From Emiliania huxleyi CCMP1516 (lineage: Eukaryota; Haptophyta; Isochrysidales; Noelaerhabdaceae), in NCBI RefSeq assembly GCF_000372725.1, contig NW_005197351.1, positions 36,489 through 100,488 of the forward strand: a stretch of DNA of 64,000 nt, in the 5' to 3' direction. The stretch's first letter is position 1, and every line of letters begins with the position of its first letter. Both the position numbers and the translations under genes were made by a program. Below are positions 1-11,053 of this stretch, in pieces. The notes under the pieces are model-generated. The model was not told the DNA's origin and ran no database searches. It worked only from the letters and a program-made list of their open reading frames with translations.

Positions 1-380
1 GTGTCGGCGGAGGACGAGCACACGGACAACTCGCTGTGTGCTCTGACATCCGAGAGGCGTGGGCCATCAACGCGTCAAACGGCCTGCAAATCTACGCGTT
101 TCCCGAGGGATCGAAGGACGAGTCGGCGACGTGTTTGTCAACACGCCGAAAATGTTTCAGAGCGTCATGTCCGTTTGGTGTGCCCGGCCATGCGACCTCG
201 GCTCGGACATGTGGCTAGCCGTCGTCGAGATTCCGAGCAAGCAGCAGAACGCGCCCCTGTTCGGCACGTTGGGCTGGCGAGCGGACTACACGCGACTGAA
301 ACGAGGCTGCAGGCCCCGGCCGGGGGGGCGGGCGCCCGTTGCCTTTTCTTCGCGCTGGCCGTTATAGAATTCTTGTTGGC
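1..380 (+). other. Unidentified coding-like fragment at the left edge
   Basis: Two overlapping plus-strand frames read like protein (about 36-218 and 120-300, the second with a stretch around MWLAVVEIPSKQQNAPLFG), but neither is recognisable and the left end of the window cuts the region. It may be the end of a gene or a decayed element. I assign no function. Confidence 0.2.
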
Positions 381-390
381 TTCTAAAAAT

Positions 391-459
391 CTGTGTTCGT
401 GCCAGTGCGCGCCAGTCCCGTGCCCAGTGTCGTGCGAGGGAGTTTCGTTGTAAGATTCT
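391..459. repeat. Dispersed repeat family A, copy 1
   Basis: A 69-bp sequence with core GTGCCAGTGCGCGCCAGTCC recurs at 31621-31689 with two or three changes, and a shorter copy lies at 56848-56900. The flank ATTCTTGTTGGCTTCTAAAA (about 368-387) recurs in reverse complement near 56425-56450 and, more loosely, near 36405-36460. Read on the minus strand it ends GAACACAG, like a 3' splice site. Confidence 0.7.
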
Positions 460-679
460 AAAAATCTCTCTCTCTCCGTTATAAGAGTACATGTACACGG
501 GTCGGATTGTTGGTACAGTGTACCTAAAAGGTACCCGGGTATCTAGATGCAGTCGTCTTGCAGACAGTCGTACCCGGGAGGGAACTGCTCGTTTGTTCGA
601 TTGGTTGATGGTTGGTTTTTAGGGGGAAAGAAAGAACAGGGAGACGTCGACGGCGGCTCCTTGCCTTTCGTAGGAATCC

Positions 680-842
680 TGCCGGATAGCGCTTTAGCGC
701 GGCCCGGGTTCTTTACAGGTAGTGCGTGAACTTCGAACTTCCGCCCCAGCGGAAGCCAGCACGACAACTTTTTGGAACATGGAAAGTGCCGCGCGCGGCA
801 GAGCCTCTCTGCTCGCCGCTGCGCCTGCCACAGCTTCTGTCG
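680..842 (+). repeat. Dispersed repeat B, copy 1
   Basis: This 163-bp block is nearly identical to 2412-2581, differing mainly by a 7-bp indel. It begins with a short palindrome around AGCGCTTTAGCGC. No ORF in it is convincing. Confidence 0.85.
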
Positions 843-1320
843 ATGACTCACACCCGGCGGCCCTGCGCCGCCCGAGTGTCGAGCGCGCTGCGCCTTGCGC
901 AGCGCCCATGTCAGGCTGGGCCCTTGCCGCCCTGATGCGCTACGCGATTACCGCAACTTTGCTGCTGCTTCACGTGAGGGAACCAGCCAGTTCAGTGAGG
1001 AGGAAAGCTCTCATCGCTCATGGTCTCTGCCCTCGCCTCGCGCACTGGCACTCGGAGCCACGCCACACAACGGATCTTTGGCGGCATTGCAATCAATGCG
1101 TAAAGGACAGCGCCCAGCTCCATGGCCTGTGCTCTGCCCTGTGGAGGGCCTCTGTGCGACCTGTTATGATGCAAGAGTGATATGAATGTGCTGCAATGCG
1201 CCCCCGACCTGAGGGGCTGCGAGTGTGCAAAGGAATGCGGCCACCGTGCGTGGTGTTTCTGCGAGGAGAGCAACCCTCATACTGGCGATTACGCAATGGC
1301 GATGGGAGGCGGACCCGAGG
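843..1320. other. Spacer without recognised feature
   Basis: GC-rich sequence between repeat B and the minisatellite. Overlapping frames on both strands have no recognisable motif. Confidence 0.4.
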
Positions 1321-2105
1321 ACCGCTAGCCACCGTGCCTTGCCACGAGTGAGCTTGTGAGGGACAGCTCGCTCTGTGCCCTGGGACGCGGACCCGAGGAC
1401 CGCTGGCCACCGTGCCTTGCCACGAGTGCGCTCTTGAAAGAATAGCTCTGCGCATGCGACATGCCAGAGACGTGGGAGACCCGTCGAGGGCTGCACGAGA
1501 GCCACCGTGCCGCGCACGAGTGAGCATTGGAACGAATAGCTCTGCGCGTACGACATGCCAGAGACGAATAGCTCTGCGCATATGACATGCGAGAGGCGTT
1601 GGAGACCCGTCGAGGGCTGAACGAATACAATCTGACTTTGGAATATTCTCGTTCGCACACGCGACATGCCAGAGACGTGGCAGACCCGTCGAGGGCTGCA
1701 CGCATACGCGACATGCCAGAGTCGTGGCAGACCCGTCGAGGGCTGCACCAACACGATTATATATATCGAAGCACCCTCTGCACGTACGTGACATGCCAGA
1801 GAGGTAGCAAACCCGTCGGGGGGCTGCACGAATACGTTATGTGCTCTGCGCATACACGACATGCCAGAGTCGTGGCAGACCCGTCTAGGGCTGCACGAAC
1901 ACGAGTCTATATATCGAATCATCACCGTTTGCTCTGCGCTCATTACGTGAGATGCCAGAGTCTAGCAGACCCGTCTCGGGGGCTGCACGAATACGTTTAT
2001 GTGCTCTGCGCATACACTACATGCCAGAGTGTGGCAGACCCGTCGAGGGCTGCGCGCGAACACGATTTAGTCCATCGAATTATGTGCTCTGCGCATTCAC
2101 GATAT
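1320..2105. repeat. Minisatellite with a unit of roughly 80 bp
   Basis: The phrases ACATGCCAGAG, GGCAGACCCGTCGAGGGCTG and TGCTCTGCGCAT recur about eight times from about 1440 to 2105 with variable spacing. The part before 1440 holds a separate short duplication (GGACCGCTRGCCACCGTGCC twice). Translations are repetitive in all frames, so I do not call a gene. Confidence 0.8.
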
Positions 2106-2184
2106 ATCTGGCTCTCGGTCTTAACTTGCGACTTGCGTGAGAGCCCCTCTCTCTACTCAATGGGCGACAAGCCTCTCACTCAAT

Positions 2185-2412
2185 GGAAGGGGCGCGAGCG
2201 GCTCAGAGTACCCTGAAGTGACAGTCGTCACGGGACTCTAGCCTCCGGAGCTCGCGCCTCTTGTCACCCATAGAGCACATCGTGCGAATTATCCGGATGT
2301 GGGCTCTCTCATGCCCTGTGATGTACGTACACACGTACCGGTCGTTCGAACCATGTGGAATGAGAGGATCCGCCGATGCCTTCAGAGGGAACGCACGAGA
2401 AAAGGAAAGAAT
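2185..2412 (+). repeat. 228-bp direct repeat, left of the satellite
   Basis: By eye this segment is identical to 5819-6046. The two copies bracket repeat B copy 2 and the 165-bp satellite. They lack clear TG...CA ends or flanking target duplications, so I do not call them LTRs. Confidence 0.9.
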
Positions 2413-2581
2413 GCCGGATAGCGCTTTAGCGCGGCCCGGGTTCTTTACAGGTAGTGCGTGAACTTCGAACTTCCGCCCCAGCGGAAGCCAGCACGACAAC
2501 TTTACCAAACTTGGAACATGGAAAGTGCCGCGCGCGGCAGAGCCTCTCTGCTCGCCGCTGCGCCTGCCACAGCTTCTGTCG
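2412..2581 (+). repeat. Dispersed repeat B, copy 2
   Basis: A 170-bp near copy of 680-842. It directly abuts the 228-bp repeat on its left and leads into the satellite on its right. Confidence 0.85.
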
Positions 2582-2660
2582 CCACCCGCCCTCCCCTGCG
2601 ACCGAGGTGGGGGTCGTGGCGTGCAGGACGCCGCGCCTTGTTTGCACTCCGTCCTTCACA

Positions 2661-5590
2661 GGTCGCCTCTGGCGCCTGTACGGCGCACTAGCCCGTCACG
2701 CTATAATCGCTAGGGCGATGCCCGATGATGGTCGAGAGCGTGGCAGGACCACGGCAGCGTCTCCGACGCTAATCTAGAAAGGTCACGCCGCGATGATGGT
2801 CGAGAGCGTGGCGCAGCCACGCCAGCGTCCTCGACGCGCTAATCTAGAGAGGTCGGCGACGGCCGACGCCGCGCCTCTTCACACCTCTCTGTTCACAGGT
2901 CGCCTCTGGCACCTCTGTTCGGCGCGCTAGCCCGTCACGCCAAGCGCTAGGGCAATGCGCGAGTATGATCGAGAGCGTGGCGCAGCCATGCCAACGTCTC
3001 CGACGCTAATCTAGAGAGGTCGGCGCCGGCCGACGCCGCGCCTCTTCACACCTCTCTGTTCACAGGTCGCCTCTGGCACCTGTTCAGCGCACTAGCCCGT
3101 CACGCCAAGCGCTAGGGCAATGCGTGATGATGATCGAGAGCGTGGCGCAGCCACGCCAGCGTCCTCGACGCTAATCTAGAGAGGTCGGCGACGGCCGACG
3201 CCGCGCCTCTTCACACCTCTCTGTTCACAGGTCGCCTCTGGCGCCTGTTCAGCGCACTAGCCCGTCACGCCAAGCGCTAGGGCAAGGCGCGATGATGATC
3301 GAGAGCGTGGCGCAGCCACGCCAACGTCCTCGACGCTAATCTAGAGAGGTCGGCGACGGCCGACGCCGCGCCTCTTCACACCTCTCTGTTCACAGGTCGC
3401 CTCTGGCACCTGTTCGGCGCAATAGCCCGTCACGCCAAGCGCTAGGGCAATGCGCGATGATGATCGAGAGCGTGGCGCAGCCACACCAGCGTCCTCGACG
3501 CTAATCTAGAGAGGTCGGCTACGGCCGACGCCGCGCCTCTTCACACCTCTCTGTTCACAGGTCGCCTCTGGCACCTGTTCGGCGCACTAGCCCGTCACGC
3601 CAAGCGCTAGGGCAATGCGCGATGATGATCGAGAGCGTGGCGCAGCCACGCCAACGTCCTCGACGCTAATCTAGGGAGGTCGGCGACGGCCGACGCCGCG
3701 CCTCTTCACACCTCTCTGTTCACAGGTCGCCTCTGGCACCTGTTCGGCGCACTAGCCCGTCACGCCAAGCGCTAGGGCAATGTGCGAGTATGACCGAGAG
3801 CGTGGCGCAGCCACGCCAGCGTCCTCGACGCGCTAATCTAGAGAGGTCGGCGACGGCCGACGCCGCGCCTCTTCACACCTCGCTGTTCACAGGTCGCCTC
3901 TGGCGCCTGTTCAGCGCACTAGCCCGTCGCGCCAAGCGCTAGGGCAATGTGCGATGAGGATCGAGAGCGTGGCGCAGCCACGCCAGCGTCCTCGACGCGC
4001 TAATCCAGAGAGGTCGGCGACGGCCGACGCCGCGCCTCTTCACACCTCTCTGTTCACAGGTCGCCTCTGGCACCTGTTCGGCGCACTAGCCCGTCACGCC
4101 AAGCGCTAGGGCAATGTGCGATGATGATCGAGAGCGTGGCGCAGCCACGCCAACGTCTCCGACGCTAATCTAGAGAGGTCGGCGCCGGCCGGTGCCGCGC
4201 CTCTTCACACCTCTCTGTTCACAGGTCGCCTCTGGCACCTGTTCGGCGCACTAGCCCGTCACGCCAAGCGCTAGGGCAATGTACGATGATGATCGAGAGC
4301 GTGGCGCAGCCACGCCAGCGTCCTCGACGCTAATCTAGAGAGATCGGCGACGGCCGACGCCGCGCCTCTTCACACCTCTCTGTTCACAGGTCGCCTCTGG
4401 CATCTGTTCGGCGCGCTAGCCCGTCACGCCAAGCGCTGGGGCAAGTGCGATGATGATCGAGAGCGTGGCGCAGCCACGCCAGCGTCCTCGACGCGCTAAT
4501 CTAGAGAGGTCGGCGACGGCCGACGCCGCGCCTCTTCACACCTCTCTGTTCACAGGTCGCCTCTGGCACCTGTCGGCGCACTAGCCCGTCACGCCAAGCG
4601 CTAGGGCAATGCGCGAGTATGAGCGAGAGCGTGGCACAGCCGCGCCAGCGCCTCCGACGCTAATCTAGAGAGGTTGGCGACGGCCGACGCCGCGCCTCTT
4701 CACACCTCTCTGTTCACAGGTCGCCTCTGGCACCTGTTCGGCGCACTAGCCCGTCACGCCAAGCGCTAGGGCAAAGCGCGAGTGTGATCGAGAGCGTGGC
4801 ACAGCCACGCCAGCGTCCTCGACGCGCTAATCTAGAGAGGTCGGCGACGGCCGACGCCGCGCCTCTTCACACCTCTCTGTTCACAGGTCGCCTCTGGCAC
4901 CTGTTCGGCGCACTAGCCCGTCACGCCAAGCGCTAGGGCAATGCGCGATGATGATCGAGAGCGTGGCGCAGCCACGCCAGCGTCGACGCGCTAATCTAGA
5001 GAGGTCGGCGACGGCCGACGCCGCGCCTCTTCACACCTCTCTTTTCACAGGTCGCCTCTGGCACCTGTTCGGCGCACTAGCCCGTCACGCCAAGCGCTAG
5101 GGCAGGGCGCGATGATGATCGAGAGCGTGGCGCAGCCACGCCAGCGTCCTCGACGCGCTAATCCAGAGAGGTCGGCGACGGCCGATGCCGCGCCTCTTCA
5201 CACCTCTCTGTTCACAGGTCGCCTCTGGCACCTGTTCGGCGCACTAGCCCGTCACGCCAAGCGCTAGGGCAATGCGCGATGATGATCGAGAGCGTGGCGC
5301 AGCCACGCCAGCGTCCTCGACGCTAATCTAGAGAGGTCGGCGACGGCCGACGCCGCGCCTCTTCACACCTCTCTGTTCACAGGTCGCCTCTGGCACCTGT
5401 TCGGCGCACTAGCCCATCACGCCAAGCGCTAGGGCAATGTGCGAGGATGATCGAGAGCGTGGCGCAGCCACGCCAGCGTCCTCGACGCGCTAATCTAGAG
5501 AGGTCGGCGACGGCCGACGCCCTCTTCACACCTCTCTGTTCACAGGTCGCCTCTGGCACCTGTTCGGCGTACGGCCCGTCGCGCCATGTG
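2661..5590. repeat. 165-bp satellite array, about 18 units
   Basis: The landmark GGTCGCCTCTGGC recurs at 2661, 2898, 3065, 3230, 3395, 3560, 3725, 3892, 4059, 4224, 4389, 4555, 4719, 4886, 5050, 5217, 5382 and 5545, giving spacings of 163-167 bp after an irregular first unit. Units differ by a few bases and by a 2-bp indel (CGACGCTAAT or CGACGCGCTAAT). Each contains a short dyad, GTCGGCGACGGCCGAC. No coding potential is seen. Confidence 0.97.
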
Positions 5591-5818
5591 CTGGGCGAGA
5601 TCGCGCTCTAGTAATTGCAAGGAAGGGCGAGTGGGGGAAGTGCCGGTAGGAGCCTCCCATCCCTCCATCACGGCACCCTCAGCGTCCCCGCGCACGGTGT
5701 GCATGAGGAATAGCACACGTGTGTGGGACTCGTGTCGAGCCAGATGGGAGTGGCCTCGTGGCGAGTGCCCCACGGGCCTTGCTATACGAGTGCTACCCCG
5801 GCTCCTACCGGCATAGCC
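5591..5818. other. Spacer right of the satellite
   Basis: Unique sequence after the last satellite half-unit. Nothing recognisable. Confidence 0.4.
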
Positions 5819-6046
5819 GGAAGGGGCGCGAGCGGCTCAGAGTACCCTGAAGTGACAGTCGTCACGGGACTCTAGCCTCCGGAGCTCGCGCCTCTTGTCA
5901 CCCATAGAGCACATCGTGCGAATTATCCGGATGTGGGCTCTCTCATGCCCTGTGATGTACGTACACACGTACCGGTCGTTCGAACCATGTGGAATGAGAG
6001 GATCCGCCGATGCCTTCAGAGGGAACGCACGAGAAAAGGAAAGAAT
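5819..6046 (+). repeat. 228-bp direct repeat, right of the satellite
   Basis: Second copy of 2185-2412 with no difference seen by eye, about 3.4 kb away across the satellite. Confidence 0.9.
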
Positions 6047-6071
6047 AAAGGGTGTGGATGCTGGGTTGACG

Positions 6072-6219
6072 GAAATCGGGGGACGCGACCCACCTCGCCA
6101 CAGACGGTCCCGCGCCTCGCCGTTAAGACGGCTACACGACCGCGGCTCATGTGCGTGTAGCCGTCTTTGTCCGGAGTGAATACTCCAACGCGCTCGTCGG
6201 TGACGGTGTCCCCCGATTT
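6072..6219. repeat. Nested inverted repeat, MITE-like
   Basis: AAATCGGGGGAC (6072-6083) is the exact reverse complement of GTCCCCCGATTT (6208-6219). Inside lies a second hairpin with a 12-bp stem, AGACGGCTACAC (6126-6137) and its complement (6155-6166). No target duplication is clear. Confidence 0.5.
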
Positions 6220-6687
6220 CGCCGCGCTCGGCGAACCTCGACAGCGCCTTCGGTGGCATGCAGCTCTTTGCGACAGAAGCCTGGAGAGCAGCTCCTCTGC
6301 TGCTCACACACTCTGCACAGTTGACACAGCCTACTGTGCGGCTGCCACAGCTGTGACAGCGATGGGCTCGCCCTCACTGGCCCTCAGTCACTTGTGCTGC
6401 GGCTTGTGTGACTGTGAGCGACACTGCTCGGCGACTGCCGGCACACTGTGAGACCATGGGTGTGAGGTCAAACCACGCTACCAGCGCTTGGTCACATCGG
6501 CCCCGAGGTCAGATCCATCTACTCTGTTGATGACAAGACTTGTCTACTCGCTGGAGCCGAGCAGGAGGGCCCGGCGCACCACCCCCTGGTCAACTCACCT
6601 CCTGCTCCCCCCCACACCCCACGTAGAGTAGCCGTACGGCAGGTCGGCTCAAAAGACGAAGAATTTTACAACGAAGAAACCCGTCGC
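6220..6687. other. Intergenic, 3' side of the DGAT2 gene
   Basis: No ORF or repeat that I can support. It may hold the 3' UTR of the minus-strand DGAT2 gene. Confidence 0.35.
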
Positions 6688-8524
6688 TCATATTACTTCC
6701 AGCCGCCGGTCCGCGTACCCGAAGCGCGCCTTGTGGTCATCGAAGAGCCGCGTCAGTGCCTCGACGTACAGCGCGTGGTACGCCGTCACCTGCTCGGCGG
6801 TCGGCTCGGCGATGCGCGGCAGTTGCAGCGGCGCGCCGACGACGGTGTGGACGGCGACGTCGGCACGCGGGAGGAGCGGGCACCACCACGCTCCGTAGAA
6901 GAGGGGCACCACGAAGCCGCACCTGCGCGCGCACTCATGGCTGTAAAGATGGCGCCGGGGTGTGAAGAGCCGCATGGCGACGGCCGAACCTGCGCAGCAG
7001 CCACATGCGCAGCCTTTTCCCGGCGCCGACGGAGCGGTAGAGGTCGCACTCGCCAAAGGTGTACGCGAGAAGGAGGAGGTAGCCTACTACTCGCCGCTAA
7101 GTCCTGGCGCTGCCGTGTGGGGGCGCGCGACATGGAGCGCCGAAGCGGTGGCATGGGGCGTGGAAGTGGGCCGTGGCGCTCGCTCGCCGGCAAGGCGAAG
7201 CGGCACCTGTGTCCCGACCCCGCTAGTTTGGCAGATTTCGCTTCTAGTCCGCTCGTCGCCGTGCTGCAGCGCGTACTTGATGAAGCCCTTCCTCCTCTTG
7301 AGGTAGACGCGCTCGCGACCAAACTCGAACAGGGCGACCTCCTCCATCCCGCCCGGCAGGATGCCAAAGTCGGAGCGCTGCCGGAACAAGCCAAACATGC
7401 CCTGCGCGCCGTCCGCAGGGGAGGCACCGACGAGGTCACCCGCTGCGGCGCGTCGCGTGAGAGGCCTCGGGAGCGGTGGGCGGCGGTGCGGCGGCGGCGC
7501 GGCGGCGGCGCGGGGGCGAGGGCGGGCGGCGGTGGCAGGGCTCGATGCGCCTCCTTGGTGGCGGGCGTGCAGCAGCCGAAGAGGAGCATCATCGGCCGCA
7601 CGAGCGGCAACCGAAAGAGGAGCGGCGCCTGGAGGAGGGTTCCGAGAGGGTTCCGAGAGGGCTCCGAGAGGGCCCGGGGACTCTTCCAGGCACGAGGGGC
7701 GGCAGGGAAGAGGAGCGGCGCCTGGACGCCAGAGATGCGCGCGAGGCGCTCGTCGGAGAGGAGCGAGGTCACCTCGGCCGGCAGGTACAGGTCCGGCCGC
7801 TTGGCCTACACCGCAGGGCCGGACGTGTGCGCCGCCTCACTGCCAACCGTTCCGCGCCGCCGTGCCGTCGAAGAATCGCCTTGAATCGGACGGCGCCGTT
7901 GAGCGTGAAGCCGAAGCCGACGGACGTGCCATGGGGGTGCATGCACCTGCGGAAGGAGGAGGTGTGATGGCCTCCGCACAGAGAGAGAGGGGTCGGCGGC
8001 CAGCGCGAGGCTCGTAACACCACATGCTGCCGTCGTCGGCTTGCATCACGTCCATCACGCGCCTGGAGGAAGGTTGAGAGACGGTTCCGAGAAGATTCCG
8101 AGGTGAGTCCAGCGTTACAAGGCCACACGCGCCGCTCGACCCAAAAGGAAACGCCGTGGCGCAGGAAGCCGGCCGCTTGGAGGTAGAGCCGAGCCGCCAG
8201 CGCGCTCTCGCGCACAGGCAGCAGGGCGGAGGCAAGAATTACGGCGGCCAGCGCCGCGGCGAGGTGCAGCCTCCCGGACCAAAGGGCGTGAAGAAGCGCG
8301 AGAGGGAGGGACGGGCCGACGAGGAGGATCGAGAGCACGCAGATGATTGCGATAGCGCCACGGACCCGGCTTGAGCCACGAAGCGTGTGACCGATGAGGT
8401 CCGTGCTGCCCCCAACCACGGCCGCCGAACGCGCCGCTGGAGAGAGAGAGCTGCTGGTGCCAGCCGGAAGCTCGTCGATCTCTATCGTGCGCAGGCGGCG
8501 CACTGGACGCGATACGGGAGACAT
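6688..8524 (-). CDS. DGAT2: Diacylglycerol acyltransferase 2 family protein (DGAT2-like), multi-exon
   Basis: DGAT2 enzymes put the last acyl chain on diacylglycerol at the ER and lipid droplets. The N-terminal exon (ATG at 8524) has hydrophobic segments around IICVLSILLVGPSLPLALL, then LRHGVSFWVERR. The hallmark HPHG is read from 7929-7940, then FRLPLVRPMMLLFGCCTPA, ILPGGMEE and RKGFIKYALQHG (about 7260-7370), AYTFGECDLYR (about 7040-7070), and the last exon FVVPLFYGAWWCPLLPR to FDDHKARFGY with stop at 6688. At least five introns are needed to join these frames. The donor after ALQHG is GC, and the intron around 7615-7726 is bounded by a 19-bp exon duplication. Other acyl-acceptor specificities (MGAT, wax synthase) remain possible. 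Confidence 0.9.
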
Positions 8525-9144
8525 ATCAGCTCAGCTTGGCCGGCGGACGAAGGGGTCGAGCGGGCGAGCGGGGCCGATGGGTGTGAGGTGACGATTTTTT
8601 TTTTCAGTTCTCGAGGTGGATATCCTTTGGCCGCGTTGGGTAGCGAGGATTGGTGTAACCCGAGCCACGGAGGCGTGTTTTCTGACGGCCGACCGTCAGT
8701 GCACGGAGTTGCCACTTCTCCGACTGCCCCGGCTAGTTCCCGAGGCTCGCCGGGTTTCCCCTACGTCACCCAGGACCTAGCGCGGGTGGGTTGGAGGGGG
8801 CTCGCCCCGTTCCTCCCAATCGGGCCGCTTTAAGCGGCCACGCCTCGCAGATTCGTTTTCGCGCCTGGGTCAGGCGCGCGGGGCATCCCCCGGGTCGCTC
8901 GACCAGCGATCCGAAGAGTGGCCGCTATGCGAAGGAAAGAGTGGGGCCCTCGGGGTACGCCTCGTCCGGCCCCCTCCGAGGGGGGAAGGGAATTGCGGGG
9001 TCCCCTCGGGCGCCTCAGTTCGGCCCTCCCGAGGGGGGGAGGGGAGCAAGGGGGTGGGGGGGTCGGGGCGGTGGGGAGGGGTCTCGGATTTCATGTGACT
9101 AAGACTTGCCTTTCGGGGAGGGGCCTCGCGCCAAGCGCAATTGA
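8525..9144. other. GC-rich intergenic with short palindromes
   Basis: Contains CTGACGGCCGACCGTCAG (about 8681-8698), GGCCGCTTTAAGCGGCC (about 8823-8839) and a roughly 50-bp imperfect tandem duplication at about 8947-9050. No gene is supported. Confidence 0.4.
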
Positions 9145-9244
9145 ATGCTGCCTGACCTCTTCCCCTCCTCCCTCGAGGCAGCGAGTAGGCAGCGAGAGGA
9201 GGTCTCGAGCGCCTATATGAAGGTATGTGAGATGGTGATGGGAA

Positions 9245-9385
9245 TGGGTGGTCGGGCGGGCGGGCGGGGCGGGCGGGCGGGCGGGCGGGCGGGCGGGCGG
9301 GCGGGCAAGCGGGGAGAGGCGGGCGGGCGGGGCGGAGCGGGCGGGCGGGGTGATCGGAGAAATCGTAGCCACAATCAGCAGCAGC

Positions 9386-9420
<35 letters not shown>

Positions 9421-9960
9421 TGCAGCAGCCAGCAGCAGCCTCCACCGTCGAGCCGCGATCGCTGCCGCCCGCGACGCCGCCCGCCGCGTCAGATCGCCGC
9501 GACGCGCGCCTCGAGTCGAGTCGGAGAGCCGCGCCGCACCAGCAGCAGCATCAGCACCAGCAGCACCAGCACCACCAGCACCAGCAGCACCAGAGAGAGG
9601 CGCAACCTGCCCGACGCCGCCGTGTCAGATGCTCCCGACGCGCGTCTCGAGCCGAGTCGCAGAGCCGCGCCGCGCCAGCAGCAGCATATGCACCAGCAGC
9701 AGCAACATCACCACCAGCAGCAGCACCAGAGAGAGACAGTGCAGTGTGACAGCAGCGCAGAAGCGCTCGCAGAGCGGCGCGCAGCGCCGCGCACGCCACG
9801 CCGCGGTCGGTCGGACGAGCGCAGCGTACGTCGGCCGCGAGCCGCGTCGCCAGCCGTCTCGCGAGAGAGCGGCGCCGCCGCGTGCGCGCAGCAGCCGCCG
9901 CGGCAGAGGCGAGCCGCGGCGACGGCCGCACAACCGATAACTGCCATTGGCGGTTTTTAG
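9245..9960. repeat. Low-complexity block: (GGGC)n, (AGC)n and a CAG-rich duplication
   Basis: A GGGC run covers about 9255-9350 and an AGC run about 9375-9435. About 9460-9740 is an imperfect tandem duplication of roughly 150 bp, each half ending in CAG/CAC-rich DNA. One plus frame stays open and would encode Q/H-rich protein, but stays open mainly because of the repeats, so I leave it as repeat. Confidence 0.7.
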
Positions 9961-10259
9961 GAAAGGGGCTCAACCTTTTTTCAGTGTATGTAGCTCTGAC
10001 GAACATACCGAAGGTGAACTGCTGAGAGGGTTTGCGATGAGGAGCGATCCGAGCGTGGTATTCGGGTGATTTTTCACACATAGGTAGGTCGGGTTCCGCC
10101 CCGGCAGGGCGGATCCTTCGCGAGGTTTGGCAGCCCCTCAGACCCTAGTCGGCAAAGATTTCTTTCGTTGCCCCTCTGGCGGCTTGGCGCCCGACTCTCG
10201 AGTACTAGATACGGCGAGCGACGGGTGGTCACCAGAATCGCCCGCCGGCGTGTTCTTAT

Positions 10260-10817
10260 ATGCATCGTCGCACCATCTGCACTTCGAGCAGGGCGCTCGA
10301 GTACACGGTCAGCCACCTCGTAATGCACAATCCGCCAGCAATGCGCGCTCCGGCGATGCCCAGCGGTGCCACACTTCTGTGCTCCAATGCACCGAGCATC
10401 CCGCCCTGGTACTTCCGTGCGCTCTATCGAGAGGTGGGTCGGGCTCACGAATGGACGGACTGGTTGCGCCGCTCGGACGCGGAGCTCGAGTCTTTTGTCA
10501 CTGCTCCGGGCACGATCCTGACTACGCTCCTGCTCGATGGCGCCCCGCGTGGCTTTTATATGCTGCGATGCGAGCAGGCGAGTGCCGAGCTTCTCTATTT
10601 TGGATTGACGCCCGATGCCCTTGGGCGGCAGCTGGGCGGCCCGCTCCTCCGGCATGCCGTGCAAGCCGCGTGGGAGGAGCCGAGGCTGCAAGCGCTGCAC
10701 GTGAACACAAACACGCTCGATCATCCGAACGCGCTTCCTCTCTACAAGAGCGTGGGATTCAAGGTGGAGCGGGTGGAAAGGTGCTGGCGTGACCCGCAGA
10801 GCGAGTCTGAAAAGTAA
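10260..10817 (+). CDS. GNAT-family N-acetyltransferase
   Basis: A 185-residue single-exon ORF. WYFRALYREVGRAHEWTDW, then GAPRGFYMLR, then ELLYFGLTPDALGRQLGG, an acetyl-CoA P-loop of the Q/RxxGxG/A kind, and a C-terminal HVNTNTLDHPNALPLYKSVGF together give the full GNAT order (strands 2-4, P-loop helix, strand 5 and the YxxxGF motif). The compact form resembles bacterial single-domain acetyltransferases; ancient transfer is possible but not shown. The start could instead be the methionine at 10323, which removes 21 weakly conserved residues. Substrate unknown. Confidence 0.85.
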   Translation: MHRRTICTSSRALEYTVSHLVMHNPPAMRAPAMPSGATLLCSNAPSIPPWYFRALYREVGRAHEWTDWLRRSDAELESFVTAPGTILTTLLLDGAPRGFYMLRCEQASAELLYFGLTPDALGRQLGGPLLRHAVQAAWEEPRLQALHVNTNTLDHPNALPLYKSVGFKVERVERCWRDPQSESEK

Positions 10818-11053
10818 GCAGCGAGTGACACTCGGGGCATGCCGCATATCTCCGATCCCGATCCGGTGCTGGATATCCCGCTTCTCCACCCCCCTATCCC
10901 GGGGATGGCATCCGCGCGAGAGGCCGCCGCGAGTGGCGGTCTGGATAGACATAGCGAGGTGCGTGCTGTGTCAGCTGATGGGGAAAAAGAAACGAGGAAA
11001 GAAGCGCGGGGTTCGAGAGACGCACTCGCAATCAATTATCAAACCCGCTCGAC
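10818..11053. other. Short intergenic between GNAT and the minus-strand gene
   Basis: Convergent 3' ends. Nothing recognised. Confidence 0.3.

Noticed and set aside
2661-5590. CRISPR-like regular repeats
   Set aside because: Whole 165-bp units repeat with no unique spacers; this is a eukaryotic satellite.
2185-6046. LTR pair around the satellite
   Set aside because: No TG...CA ends, no target duplication, and no retroelement genes between the copies.
6733-8017. Long plus-strand ORFs opposite DGAT2
   Set aside because: They are GC-driven antisense frames over clear DGAT2 exons.
8590-8910. rRNA-like segment
   Set aside because: Some palindromes recalled rRNA helices, but no conserved rRNA core sequence is present.
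9145-9960. 271-codon plus-strand ORF
   Set aside because: Open because of GGGC and CAG repeats; no conserved segment.
10260-10817. Recent bacterial transfer of the GNAT gene
   Set aside because: Compact and intronless, but base composition matches neighbours and single-exon genes are common here.
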